Part shown: one piece after another, positions 44,579 through 53,731 of the stretch
Layout of the letters: each line of letters starts with the position of its first letter
How positions within the stretch are numbered: the first letter of the stretch is position 1
Assembly: GCF_016908565.1 (NCBI RefSeq)
Contig: NZ_JAFBED010000016.1
Span: 1 to 57,426 of the forward strand
Length of the DNA: 57,426 nucleotides
Direction: 5' to 3'
DNA from: Sutcliffiella tianshenii
GTDB taxonomy: Bacteria; Bacillota; Bacilli; Bacillales; Bacillaceae_I
Notes under the pieces: model-generated
Databases searched by the model: none
What the model was told of the DNA's origin: nothing
Seen by the model: the letters and a program-made list of their open reading frames with translations, nothing else
Translations under genes and position numbers: made by a program

Positions 44579-45363
44579 TATGGGGTTGTAATCAATTCTT
44601 TTTCAATGAGGATAGTCGATAAAGTGACAGGTTCCGCTTTTTTCTTGAGTGCGGGAATATATTGTTTCAGAACACTCGCTGTCTTTTCTCCGGCAATCCC
44701 TACATGTCCGATGGCAATGATGCTATCATCGACTTCGGTTTTTCTGATCAACTGGTTCGTCTGCTTTACGATGTGGTTGGTTGTGTAGACCTCATCAAAA
44801 AATAATTCATTTTCCAGATAGGGAACAGAAAGTTCTGTGGCAATTTTTGAGACGACACTTTTCCTTGATGTTTTACTGTCAAGATAGTAGAGGTGCCTTT
44901 CTTTGCATATTCCAAGGATAATGCGCATCACACGCTCATCTGCAGTGGCTTTCGACCCCATGTGGTTATTGATGCCAACTGCATGGGGAACCTCGTCGAT
45001 GGCTGCATTGACACGTTTGGATATTTCTTCATTGGAAAGGTCCGTTGTGATGGCCCCGGGACCAAGCCAGCTTCTCTTCCCTTTGAGAGGTTCCATTGGA
45101 AGGTGTAAAATGACTTCATGTCCCAATTCGTGAGCAAGCTCCGCATCCTTTTTTGTTGTAGAAAGAAACGGCATCACTGCAATCGTCAACTTAACCGGAA
45201 GGTGCAGGATTTCTTCAGTCCCCTTCATATCATTTCCAAAGTCATCAATGACAATGGCTACCCTATTGTCATGTTCGTCTGCCCCCTCTGCATGGATGAC
45301 GATACTGCCAAAAAAAATTAGGAAAATGGATAAAATAGCGATGAGATTTTTCAATGTTACCAC
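44575..45363 (-). CDS. Divergent polysaccharide deacetylase (YibQ type)
   Basis: A 262-residue secreted protein with an N-terminal signal sequence (IAILSIFLIFFGSIVIHAEG) and a NodB-like barrel. Marks are VAIVIDDFGND, HLPMEP and NNHMGSKAT. Family members are often wall- or division-associated; activity is unproven. GTG at 45363 has only a weak site, and TTG at 45354 is possible. Confidence 0.82.
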   Translation of the reverse strand: MVTLKNLIAILSIFLIFFGSIVIHAEGADEHDNRVAIVIDDFGNDMKGTEEILHLPVKLTIAVMPFLSTTKKDAELAHELGHEVILHLPMEPLKGKRSWLGPGAITTDLSNEEISKRVNAAIDEVPHAVGINNHMGSKATADERVMRIILGICKERHLYYLDSKTSRKSVVSKIATELSVPYLENELFFDEVYTTNHIVKQTNQLIRKTEVDDSIIAIGHVGIAGEKTASVLKQYIPALKKKAEPVTLSTILIEKELITTPY

Positions 45364-45423
45364 TCTTTTCTTAGGTGCTGTATAAGGTTTGTAAAGGAAT
45401 CAGAGTCTGGCTGCGCTCTGCGA

Positions 45424-45430
45424 TTCGACA
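45424..45430 (-). promoter_or_regulatory. Putative Spo0A box
   Basis: Minus strand TTTTGTCGAAT contains a perfect TGTCGAA core. It lies 61 bp upstream of the deacetylase start and about 200 bp upstream of spo0E, in the divergent gap. Confidence 0.45.
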
Positions 45431-45628
45431 AAATTCTTGCTTTTTTCTTAATATCCTTGCGAATATCATGCATCATTACCTACATTTTGTACAAAACCTG
45501 TGTATTCATGCGGGGTGATGAAAAAACTTTGTAAAAAGATTGTCTAATATTGCGATTCTATTTACATTAATAGAAATTTTTGTAATAATTCGAAAAGGAG
45601 AGCAGAGAGATAAAAGGAGCGAATTACA

Positions 45629-45808
45629 TTGTCGTATGAAGGGTATGTAGAGAACCTACTGATTCTCATCAAGGAGAAAAGGGACTCTATGATTGTGTTG
45701 GCCAATAAAACGGGCTATATCAGTGATCAGACAATTAAATGCAGCCAGGATTTAGACAAGCTAATTTATGAGTATCAAAAAATGATCTATCAAAAGGAGT
45801 CCATATAA
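45629..45808 (+). CDS. spo0E: Spo0E-family aspartyl-phosphate phosphatase
   Basis: A 59-residue two-helix protein. The family motif SQxLD is seen in CSQDLDKLIYEYQKM, with a first helix ENLLILIKEKRDSMI. It removes phosphate from Spo0A~P and so delays sporulation. TTG start with AAAAGGAGCG. The position between mtnD and mhqR fits spo0E of B. subtilis, but the product is shorter than that protein (about 85 aa), lacking the extra C-terminal tail. Confidence 0.8.
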   Translation: MSYEGYVENLLILIKEKRDSMIVLANKTGYISDQTIKCSQDLDKLIYEYQKMIYQKESI

Positions 45809-45832
45809 AAAACCATTCCAAAAAGAATGGTC
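45806..45832 (-). terminator. Terminator of the ZIP gene
   Basis: Minus strand ACCATTC / GAATGGT around TTTTTG followed by TTTTTTATATG. It overlaps the end of spo0E and might end it weakly too. Confidence 0.75.
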
Positions 45833-46562
45833 AAAAGATTTGAATCAGCCAGATCATGAATAATAGGCCAAAGATGAAAGAGTAGGTGGAGGTGGTTTCG
45901 TATCCATCACCATGGCTCTCAGGAATGAGTTCTTTATAGATGATATAGAGCATCGCACCTGCCGCAAACGCAAGGCCATAAGGCACCAAGGTGGAGACGA
46001 TGCTAGTAAGGTAAAAGCCCAACAAGGCCATCGGAATTTCCACTGCTCCGGTTAATGTAGCTACAAGGAATGCTTTAAATCGATTGATTTTTTGATTCAT
46101 CAGGAAAAGTGCAACAAGAAAACCCTCAGGAGCATTTTGTAAGCCAATTGCAAAAGCTATTAGATTTCCCGTGTCATTTGCATCCGATGCATAACTTACC
46201 CCAACAGATAACCCCTCCGGTATATTGTGGAGCGTGATGGCTGCTACGATAAGCATCGCTTTCTGGTCAAACTCGATACCCTTTCTATTATGCTCGAGAT
46301 CTATATGTGGAATTGATTTTTCAAGTAGGGTCAAGGTAAAGACACCCAATAATAGCCCGATCGATAAGGGGAGAATTCCTCCGTAATTCAGTGCCTCAGG
46401 TATAAGGCTTAAGGTGGCTGCTGCCATCATGATGCCGGCAGTGAAAGCTAAAAGTATGTCCTTCCATCTGTGTGAAATGGAATTTTTGAGAAAGAGAATC
46501 GGCAATGCTCCGATACCTGTAGACATGGCAGCAAGGACGCTGCCGGTTAATGCTTCATTCAT
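45831..46562 (-). CDS. ZIP-family metal transporter
   Basis: A 243-residue membrane protein with eight predicted helices. The metal-site helices show HNIPEGLSVGVSY and LQNAPEGFLVALFL, as in ZupT-like zinc/iron importers. A His is replaced by Gln in the second motif. ATG at 46562 follows AAAGGA at 8 nt; the GTG at 46565 is closer but less likely. Confidence 0.87.
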   Translation of the reverse strand: MNEALTGSVLAAMSTGIGALPILFLKNSISHRWKDILLAFTAGIMMAAATLSLIPEALNYGGILPLSIGLLLGVFTLTLLEKSIPHIDLEHNRKGIEFDQKAMLIVAAITLHNIPEGLSVGVSYASDANDTGNLIAFAIGLQNAPEGFLVALFLMNQKINRFKAFLVATLTGAVEIPMALLGFYLTSIVSTLVPYGLAFAAGAMLYIIYKELIPESHGDGYETTSTYSFIFGLLFMIWLIQIF

Positions 46563-46735
46563 CACAATGTTCCTTTCAAGACAAATTCATTTTGTTTTCG
46601 ATAAATCCATTTTAGCATAGTTTCTTCATTAAAATGTAATGACATCCAATCACTGGATGATAAACTGGGATTTTTAAGACGAAAGTATATTTTACAGGTT
46701 GGATTGACGAATGGGGAAGTTTACTATAACATTGG

Positions 46736-46748
46736 TCTTAATTCAAGA
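46736..46748 (+). promoter_or_regulatory. Putative operator of the MarR gene
   Basis: TCTTAATTCAAGA has TCTT/AAGA arms, and the overlapping TTCAAGATATTTGAA (46742-46756) is a second inverted repeat. Both lie between a possible promoter (TTGACG 46704, TATAAC 46725, spacing only 15) and the ribosome binding site. Confidence 0.45.
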
Positions 46749-46771
46749 TATTTGAAAAAGGAATGAAGATC

Positions 46772-47224
46772 ATGACAAATAGAAACGATTTAGATGTATC
46801 ATTAAAATTGTTCATTGTCCTTTCCAGGGCATATCGGGCAATTACGGATAAAGCCAATCAGTCCATACAACGATTTGACTTGAATCCAACTGAATTTGCA
46901 GTGTTGGAGCTTCTGTATCATAAGGGTGATCAGCCTTTGCAGCAGATAGGTGGGAAAATCCTTTTGGCAAGCGGAAGCATCACTTATGTAGTGGATAAAC
47001 TAGAGGGAAAAGGCTTGCTTGCCCGCAAAGCTTGTGCGAAAGATCGCCGCGTGACATACGCTCAGATTACCGACGCTGGGAAAAATCTCCTTCAAGACAT
47101 ATTCCCGCAACATGAACAACAAATACACAACCTGCTTGCAGGACTTCAAACAGAGGAAAAAGAACAAGCAATCGACCTCATAAAAAAACTCGGGCACTTT
47201 GCCGCCCAAACAGAAAAAAACTGA
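46772..47224 (+). CDS. mhqR: MarR-family repressor (MhqR-like)
   Basis: A 150-residue winged-helix regulator. The core LNPTEFAVLELLYHKGDQPL and recognition region GSITYVVDKLE strongly resemble MhqR (YkvE), the repressor of quinone-resistance genes. The wing DRR is present. ATG at 46772 has AAAGGA at 9 nt; ATG at 46763 touches that site. Typical MhqR targets (mhqNOP, mhqED) are not in this window. Confidence 0.82.
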   Translation: MTNRNDLDVSLKLFIVLSRAYRAITDKANQSIQRFDLNPTEFAVLELLYHKGDQPLQQIGGKILLASGSITYVVDKLEGKGLLARKACAKDRRVTYAQITDAGKNLLQDIFPQHEQQIHNLLAGLQTEEKEQAIDLIKKLGHFAAQTEKN

Positions 47225-47242
47225 CGCGGGTCAGTTTTTTTG
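47216..47242 (+). terminator. Terminator of mhqR
   Basis: ACTGAC / GTCAGT around GCGG, then TTTTTTT. It overlaps the stop codon. Confidence 0.82.
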
Positions 47243-47247
47243 TTTTA

Positions 47248-47312
47248 TTAAAGGGTCATGTTAAAGGGCTATATTAAAGGACAATATTAAAGGACTATAT
47301 TAAAGGGCCAGA
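47248..47312 (+). repeat. Five tandem 13-bp repeats
   Basis: Five units in exact 13-bp period: 47248, 47261, 47274, 47287 and 47300, consensus TTAAAGGRCNATA. A sixth, isolated copy (TTAAAGGTGAATA) lies at 47347-47359, ending 24 bp before pepF. Confidence 0.9.
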
Positions 47313-47322
47313 CCCCGGCAGG
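47305..47322 (-). repeat. Dispersed 18-nt element, copy 2
   Basis: GGGCCAGACCCCGGCAGG is the exact reverse complement of 26136-26153 and overlaps the fifth 13-bp unit. Confidence 0.8.
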
Positions 47323-47383
47323 ATTATGCCGATTTATGTAGAATATTTAAAGGTGAATATTGTTTGAAAAGGGGTAGTCCATT

Positions 47384-49078
47384 ATGAGATTTGAAGAGTT
47401 TACGTATACAAGGCCAAATATGGATGAGGTCGAGGGCAGGTATAATGCTGCACTGGAAAGGTTTGAGGGTGCGACTTCCGTTCAGGAGCAGGAGGAAGCC
47501 ATCAAGGAGATCAATGATATCAGAAATGAGTTAAGCACGGATTTTAATCTTGTGTACATACGGCATTCCATTGATACGACAGATGAATTCTATAAAGAAG
47601 AACAGGATTTCCTGGATGAAGTGGAACCACTGACAAAGGCTTTGGATACAAAATATTATAAAGCACTTGTAAAATCGCCATTCCGCAGCGAGCTTGAAAA
47701 AAAATGGGGCACCCAGCTTTTTTCATTGGCAGAATGTGAATTAAAGACCTTTAATGATTCCATCATAGAGGATCTTCAGCAGGAGAATAAGCTTACAACC
47801 AAGTACTCCAAGCTGATCGCATCTGCGAAGATCCATTTCAATGGCGAAGAGTTGACGCTTGCACAGTTGGACCCGTTTACGGAGTCCACTGACAGAGAAG
47901 TGCGCAAAAAGGCCAGTGAGGCAAAATTCGGCTTCTTTAATGAGAATAAAGCGGAATTTGATGAAATTTTTGATTCTCTGGTCAAGCTCCGTACGAAGAT
48001 TGCTCAAAAGCTTGGTTACAAAAACTTTGTGGAGCTTGGATATGCGAGGATGACACGAACGGATTATGATGCAGAAATGGTTGCCAAGTTCCGTGATCAG
48101 GTGAAGGAATATATTGTCCCGTTAACTGAAAAGCTAATGCAAAGACAGCAAACGCGAATCGGTGTCGAGGATTTGAAATATTATGATGAAGGATTCAAAT
48201 TCAAAACCGGCAATGCGACTCCAAAAGGTACTCCTGAATGGATCATTGAGAATGGAAGCAAGATGTACGAGGAGCTTTCAGAAGAAACAAAAGAGTTCTT
48301 CCAATTCATGATCGACAAGAACCTGATGGACCTTGTGGCAAAAAAAGGCAAGGAAGCAGGAGGATATTGCACTTACATCCCGACCTATAAAACACCTTAT
48401 ATCTTCTCGAATTTTAACGGTACTAGCGGCGATATTGATGTACTGACACATGAAGCGGGTCATGCTTTTCAAGTATACATGAGCCGGGACTTCGATGTTC
48501 CTGAATATAACTGGCCTACCTATGAGGCATGTGAAATCCATTCTATGAGCATGGAGTTCTTTACATGGCCGTGGATGGACCTTTTCTTCAAGGAAGATAC
48601 GGAAAAGTATAAGTTCTCCCATTTGAGTGGTGCCATTTCCTTCCTGCCATACGGAGTCGCGGTGGATGAGTTCCAGCATTTCGTTTATGAAAATCCAGAC
48701 GCAACACCAGCAGAAAGAAACAAAGCATGGAGAGAAATAGAACATAAATATATGCCTGGCCGTGACTATGACGGTAATGAATACTTGGAGTCAGGCGGTT
48801 TCTGGCAACGCCAAGGCCATATTTATCGTACTCCTTTCTATTATATTGACTATACGTTGGCACAAATCTGTGCGCTTCAATATTGGAAGCTTTCCCAGGA
48901 GAATCCTGAACAAGCATGGAAATCCTACTTGGAGCTCTGTAAACTGGGAGGAAGCAAATCCTTCACGGAACTGGTCAAGTTTGCTCAACTTCGTTCCCCA
49001 TTTGAAGATGATTGCGTCGAATCAGTGGTAGGCGAAATTAAGAATTACTTGAAAAAGGTAGACGATAAAGTATTGTGA
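47384..49078 (+). CDS. M3-family oligoendopeptidase (PepF type)
   Basis: A 564-residue zinc metallopeptidase. HEAGHAFQ provides the zinc His pair and catalytic Glu, and the third ligand Glu lies in EIHSMSMEFFTWP. No signal peptide, so it degrades peptides in the cytoplasm. GAAAAGGGG lies before the ATG. It stands alone between terminators, with the 13-bp repeat array upstream. Confidence 0.92.
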   Translation: MRFEEFTYTRPNMDEVEGRYNAALERFEGATSVQEQEEAIKEINDIRNELSTDFNLVYIRHSIDTTDEFYKEEQDFLDEVEPLTKALDTKYYKALVKSPFRSELEKKWGTQLFSLAECELKTFNDSIIEDLQQENKLTTKYSKLIASAKIHFNGEELTLAQLDPFTESTDREVRKKASEAKFGFFNENKAEFDEIFDSLVKLRTKIAQKLGYKNFVELGYARMTRTDYDAEMVAKFRDQVKEYIVPLTEKLMQRQQTRIGVEDLKYYDEGFKFKTGNATPKGTPEWIIENGSKMYEELSEETKEFFQFMIDKNLMDLVAKKGKEAGGYCTYIPTYKTPYIFSNFNGTSGDIDVLTHEAGHAFQVYMSRDFDVPEYNWPTYEACEIHSMSMEFFTWPWMDLFFKEDTEKYKFSHLSGAISFLPYGVAVDEFQHFVYENPDATPAERNKAWREIEHKYMPGRDYDGNEYLESGGFWQRQGHIYRTPFYYIDYTLAQICALQYWKLSQENPEQAWKSYLELCKLGGSKSFTELVKFAQLRSPFEDDCVESVVGEIKNYLKKVDDKVL

Positions 49079-49084
49079 TGATGT

Positions 49085-49112
49085 AAGCTGTCGATTTCTC
49101 GGCAGCTTTTTT
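49085..49112 (+). terminator. Terminator of the oligoendopeptidase gene
   Basis: AAGCTGTCGA / TCGGCAGCTT (one G-U pair) followed by TTTT. Confidence 0.85.
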
Positions 49113-49334
49113 CTACAGAATGAGGCCGCTTTTGACAATATTCTGCTTTCCCTTTTCCCTTTACTTTTGTAGAATGATAGTTATATAGTGTATAAATGAC
49201 TTTAATATTGATGAAATTTTATGTTTGTCAATATTCGGTTAAATACATATCCAACTATTTGAAGATACTATACAATAAAACGCAGTTAAGTTCGTTTAGA
49301 TAAAACATTTAGTATCAGAAAAGGAAGTGACCCT

Positions 49335-50825
49335 ATGAATACAAATTCTTTGTTTTCAAAAGTGCAAACACAAAAAATCTATGGGGAATTCCCGATTTCC
49401 ATTTCTAATATTTTTTCGGATTCCAGGCAGGTTACAGTGGATTCCGTCTTTGTATGCATAAAAGGATACACCGTTGATGGCCATCGATATATTCCTTCAG
49501 CCATTGAAAAAGGGGCTAAGGTGATCGTAGTGGAGGACTTGCCTGAAATGCTGCATGAGGACGTCTGCTATGTGAAAGTGAGAGATACGGAAAGGGCATT
49601 GGCCCAGCTAGCGAATGCTTTCTTTGACTATCCTTCCACCAAACTTAGAATTGTCGGAGTTACAGGGACGAACGGTAAAACGACTGTGACAAGCGTCATC
49701 AATAAAGTGATGAGAAATGAAGGCTATAAAACCGGTCTGAGCGGTACGATAGAAATTGACATTGATGGCGAGAAATTTGAAAGTAAAAACACAACCAGTG
49801 ATGTCCTCACCATGCAGCGTATGCTGAAGGATATGGTAGATGCCGGAGTGACGGATGTTGTTATGGAAGTATCCTCCCACGGGCTTTTGCTTGGACGACT
49901 TGCAGGGGTGGAATTTCAAAATGGTGTCTTTACGAACCTGACACAGGATCATTTGGATTTCCATGGGACAATGGAAAATTATAAATATGCAAAAGGCCTG
50001 CTTTTTTCTCAGCTGGGACAAGATCTCAGAAAAGACAAGGCGGCCATTCTCAATATTGATGATGAAGCAACAAAAGACTACATCAGCATGACAAGCGCAA
50101 GGATCATTACTTACGGTATTAAAAATGATGCCGATTTCAGAGCATCGGACCTTGAATTTTTTGAAAACAAAACTGCTTTTACCCTCCATACGGATTTTGG
50201 CGAGTTCAGAATGGAAGTTCCGTTTGTAGGAGAATTCAACGTATACAATATACTTTCCGTAATCTGTGTACTATGGGACAAAGGAATGCCATTTGAAAAG
50301 ATACTACAGCATTTGAGTGAAGTGACCCCACCTAGCGGGCGCATGGAAACCCTGCATACTGGAGATCAAAGAAACGTCATTATCGATTATGCACATACAG
50401 AGGACGCAATCGGGAAAGTACTCGACAGCATCAAGATGTTCTCGAGAGGGAACATCATTTCCATTATAGGGACAGGTGGCAACAGGGATAAAGATAAACG
50501 CCCTAAGATGGGAAGGATTGCAACGGAGAAATCAGATTACGTCATCTTCACCACCGATAATCCATTGGACGAGCCATATGATGAAATCATCAACGGAATG
50601 GCAGCCGGTGCAGTGCATGACAGATTTGAATGTATCGGTGACCGTGAACAGGCGATTTTCAGGGCCATCGAACTTGCTAAAGAAGAAGATGTTATATTGA
50701 TAGCCGGAAAAGGGCATGAAAATTACCAATTGATCGGTACGGAATCCGTTCCTTTTAACGACGGGGAAGTAGCATTAAGAGCAATCAGAACATATCCACT
50801 TACAGAAAGTATTCCGACAACATAG
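49335..50825 (+). CDS. MurE-like Mur ligase, stand-alone paralogue
   Basis: A 496-residue Mur ligase. N-terminal UDP-binding domain includes SDSRQV; ATP loop is GVTGTNGKTT; the carbamylated-lysine region is HGTMENYKYAK; a later part carries DYAHTEDAI. MurE adds the third amino acid of the peptidoglycan stem. In diaminopimelate-adding enzymes the specificity motif is DNPR; here it is D408-N-P-L411. The gene is outside any cell-wall cluster and forms its own unit. It may be a second MurE or a ligase with another amino acid. Confidence 0.8.
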   Translation: MNTNSLFSKVQTQKIYGEFPISISNIFSDSRQVTVDSVFVCIKGYTVDGHRYIPSAIEKGAKVIVVEDLPEMLHEDVCYVKVRDTERALAQLANAFFDYPSTKLRIVGVTGTNGKTTVTSVINKVMRNEGYKTGLSGTIEIDIDGEKFESKNTTSDVLTMQRMLKDMVDAGVTDVVMEVSSHGLLLGRLAGVEFQNGVFTNLTQDHLDFHGTMENYKYAKGLLFSQLGQDLRKDKAAILNIDDEATKDYISMTSARIITYGIKNDADFRASDLEFFENKTAFTLHTDFGEFRMEVPFVGEFNVYNILSVICVLWDKGMPFEKILQHLSEVTPPSGRMETLHTGDQRNVIIDYAHTEDAIGKVLDSIKMFSRGNIISIIGTGGNRDKDKRPKMGRIATEKSDYVIFTTDNPLDEPYDEIINGMAAGAVHDRFECIGDREQAIFRAIELAKEEDVILIAGKGHENYQLIGTESVPFNDGEVALRAIRTYPLTESIPTT

Positions 50826-50842
50826 AATATACACATACCCAC

Positions 50843-50891
50843 TGACTGAAGTGCATGGATTTTCCATGATTAACGCTTCAGTCATTTTTTT
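50843..50891 (+). terminator. Terminator of the MurE-like gene
   Basis: TGACTGAAG / CTTCAGTCA outer stem with a nested CATGGA / TCCATG hairpin, then TTTTTTT. Confidence 0.88.
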
Positions 50892-50919
50892 GTTATTTTT
50901 TATGAAAAGGGATGTTGAA

Positions 50920-51837
50920 ATGAAGGGAACCATTGGGGGAGTTTTCTTGATCTGTTTCTTATTGTTGGTTGCCTGTGGTGTGGAAGTGAGCACAACAAAG
51001 GAACCTGTAAGAGAGGATGAGAAACTGAATGAGGAGAAACCTATTCAAAAAATAGAAACAATAGTGGAGGACTTGCCAGAACCGACCGAGGAAGATCAAC
51101 AAAAAGAAGGGGCATTGGAGGAACTGGAAAAAAGGAGAATCAATGTACTGAACAGCAGTGATTATGGGGAGTCCACTCAATTCCACGAATTTGTTGCAGG
51201 CGTAAAAACAAGGATGAAAACCGAGGAAAAAGTCATTGCATTGACTTTGGATGCTTGCGGGGGAGAAACCGGCAGCGGATATGATGATGAGCTGATAGGG
51301 TTTCTTGTTGAAAATCAAATCAAAGCGAATCTTTTTGTCAATGCCAGATGGATAAAGGCGCAGCCCACCACTTTTTTGGAGCTTGCAAACAATCCGTTAT
51401 TTACAATCGATAATCACGGAACAGAACACCGTCCTTTATCCACCGTCCCACGTTCCGCCTGGGGCATAGAAAGTACCGGTTCAGTAGAGGAAATCGTGGA
51501 CGAAATTATCGGGAATCAGAAATTGATATTGGAGCAAACAGGAAAGCTTCCTAAGCATTTTCGCTCCGGGACTGCGTATTACGATGAAGTATCAGTCAAG
51601 ATAGCACAGGACCTCGGTTTGGAAGTCGTGAACTTTGATATTCTCGGTGATGCAGGGGCCACTTTTACCGCTGACCAGGTAAAGGATTCCATGCTACAGG
51701 CAGATTCGGGATCGATTGTGATCCTTCACATGAATCACCCGGAAAGCGATACTGCAGATGGTGTGAAGATGGCAGTTCTATCCCTCTTGGAGCAGGGGTT
51801 CAGCTTTGTCCATTTAAATGATTATGAACTGGAATAA
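50920..51837 (+). CDS. Polysaccharide-deacetylase-family lipoprotein
   Basis: A 305-residue lipoprotein (signal ending LLVACGVE) with a Glu-rich linker (about 25-90) and a NodB-fold domain. Motif 1 reads TLDACGGETGSGYD rather than TFDDG, motif 2 is DNHGTEH and motif 3 RSGTAYYD. It may trim peptidoglycan or another glycan, but motif 1 differs from active enzymes. ATG at 50920 follows AAAGGGA; a longer frame from 50851 overlaps the terminator. Confidence 0.82.
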   Translation: MKGTIGGVFLICFLLLVACGVEVSTTKEPVREDEKLNEEKPIQKIETIVEDLPEPTEEDQQKEGALEELEKRRINVLNSSDYGESTQFHEFVAGVKTRMKTEEKVIALTLDACGGETGSGYDDELIGFLVENQIKANLFVNARWIKAQPTTFLELANNPLFTIDNHGTEHRPLSTVPRSAWGIESTGSVEEIVDEIIGNQKLILEQTGKLPKHFRSGTAYYDEVSVKIAQDLGLEVVNFDILGDAGATFTADQVKDSMLQADSGSIVILHMNHPESDTADGVKMAVLSLLEQGFSFVHLNDYELE

Positions 51838-51880
51838 TGATCTCTATAAAAAATATATTCGGTATATTTAGAAAAGTTTG

Positions 51881-51910
51881 TTGACTTCAACTTGGTGCTG
51901 TTGTTATAAT
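51881..51910 (+). promoter_or_regulatory. Sigma-A promoter of the metYX-hom operon
   Basis: TTGACT, 18 nt, TATAAT. It lies about 40 nt before the first riboswitch. No equally good promoter is seen between the two riboswitches. Confidence 0.75.
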
Positions 51911-51949
51911 TGCAAAAAGTATCAAACTTACAAAAATAATATAGTTAAA

Positions 51950-52054
51950 CTTCTTATTAAGAGTGGTGGAGGGACAGACCCTGTGAAGCCCGGCAACCTT
52001 CAATGATGTTGAAAAGGTGCTAATTTCTGCAGAATTTTTCTGGGAGATAAGAAG
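51950..52054 (+). promoter_or_regulatory. SAM-I riboswitch 1 of a tandem pair
   Basis: P1 CTTCTTAT / GATAAGAAG. Core: GGTGGAGGGACAGACCC, TGTGAAGCCCGGCAACC, AAGGTGCTAATTTC. All the standard S-box blocks are present. Confidence 0.95.
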
Positions 52055-52068
52055 AGGACCTTAATTTG

Positions 52069-52100
52069 GAAGCCTCTTCTTATCGGAGAGGCTTTTATCT
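52069..52100 (+). terminator. Regulated terminator of riboswitch 1
   Basis: AAGCCTCT / AGAGGCTT then TTATCTT. The segment CCTCTTCTTATC can pair with GATAAGAAGAGG of P1 as a 12-bp antiterminator. No ORF follows before the next aptamer. Confidence 0.88.
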
Positions 52101-52212
52101 TCCCAAAAGGGGGAAAAAAATTTAAGTCATATTATTTTTATTTACTCAATATGGTAGATAGTAAATCAATCATGCATTTAATGAATTAACGTGTTGAAAA
52201 AAAACTGAATAT

Positions 52213-53710
<1,498 letters not shown>

Positions 53711-53731
53711 GATGAAAAGGGTGAAAGGACA

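Noticed and set aside
49608-50189. 193-residue minus-strand ORF inside the MurE-like gene
   Set aside because: It lies wholly within a clear gene, has no start signals and no recognisable motif.
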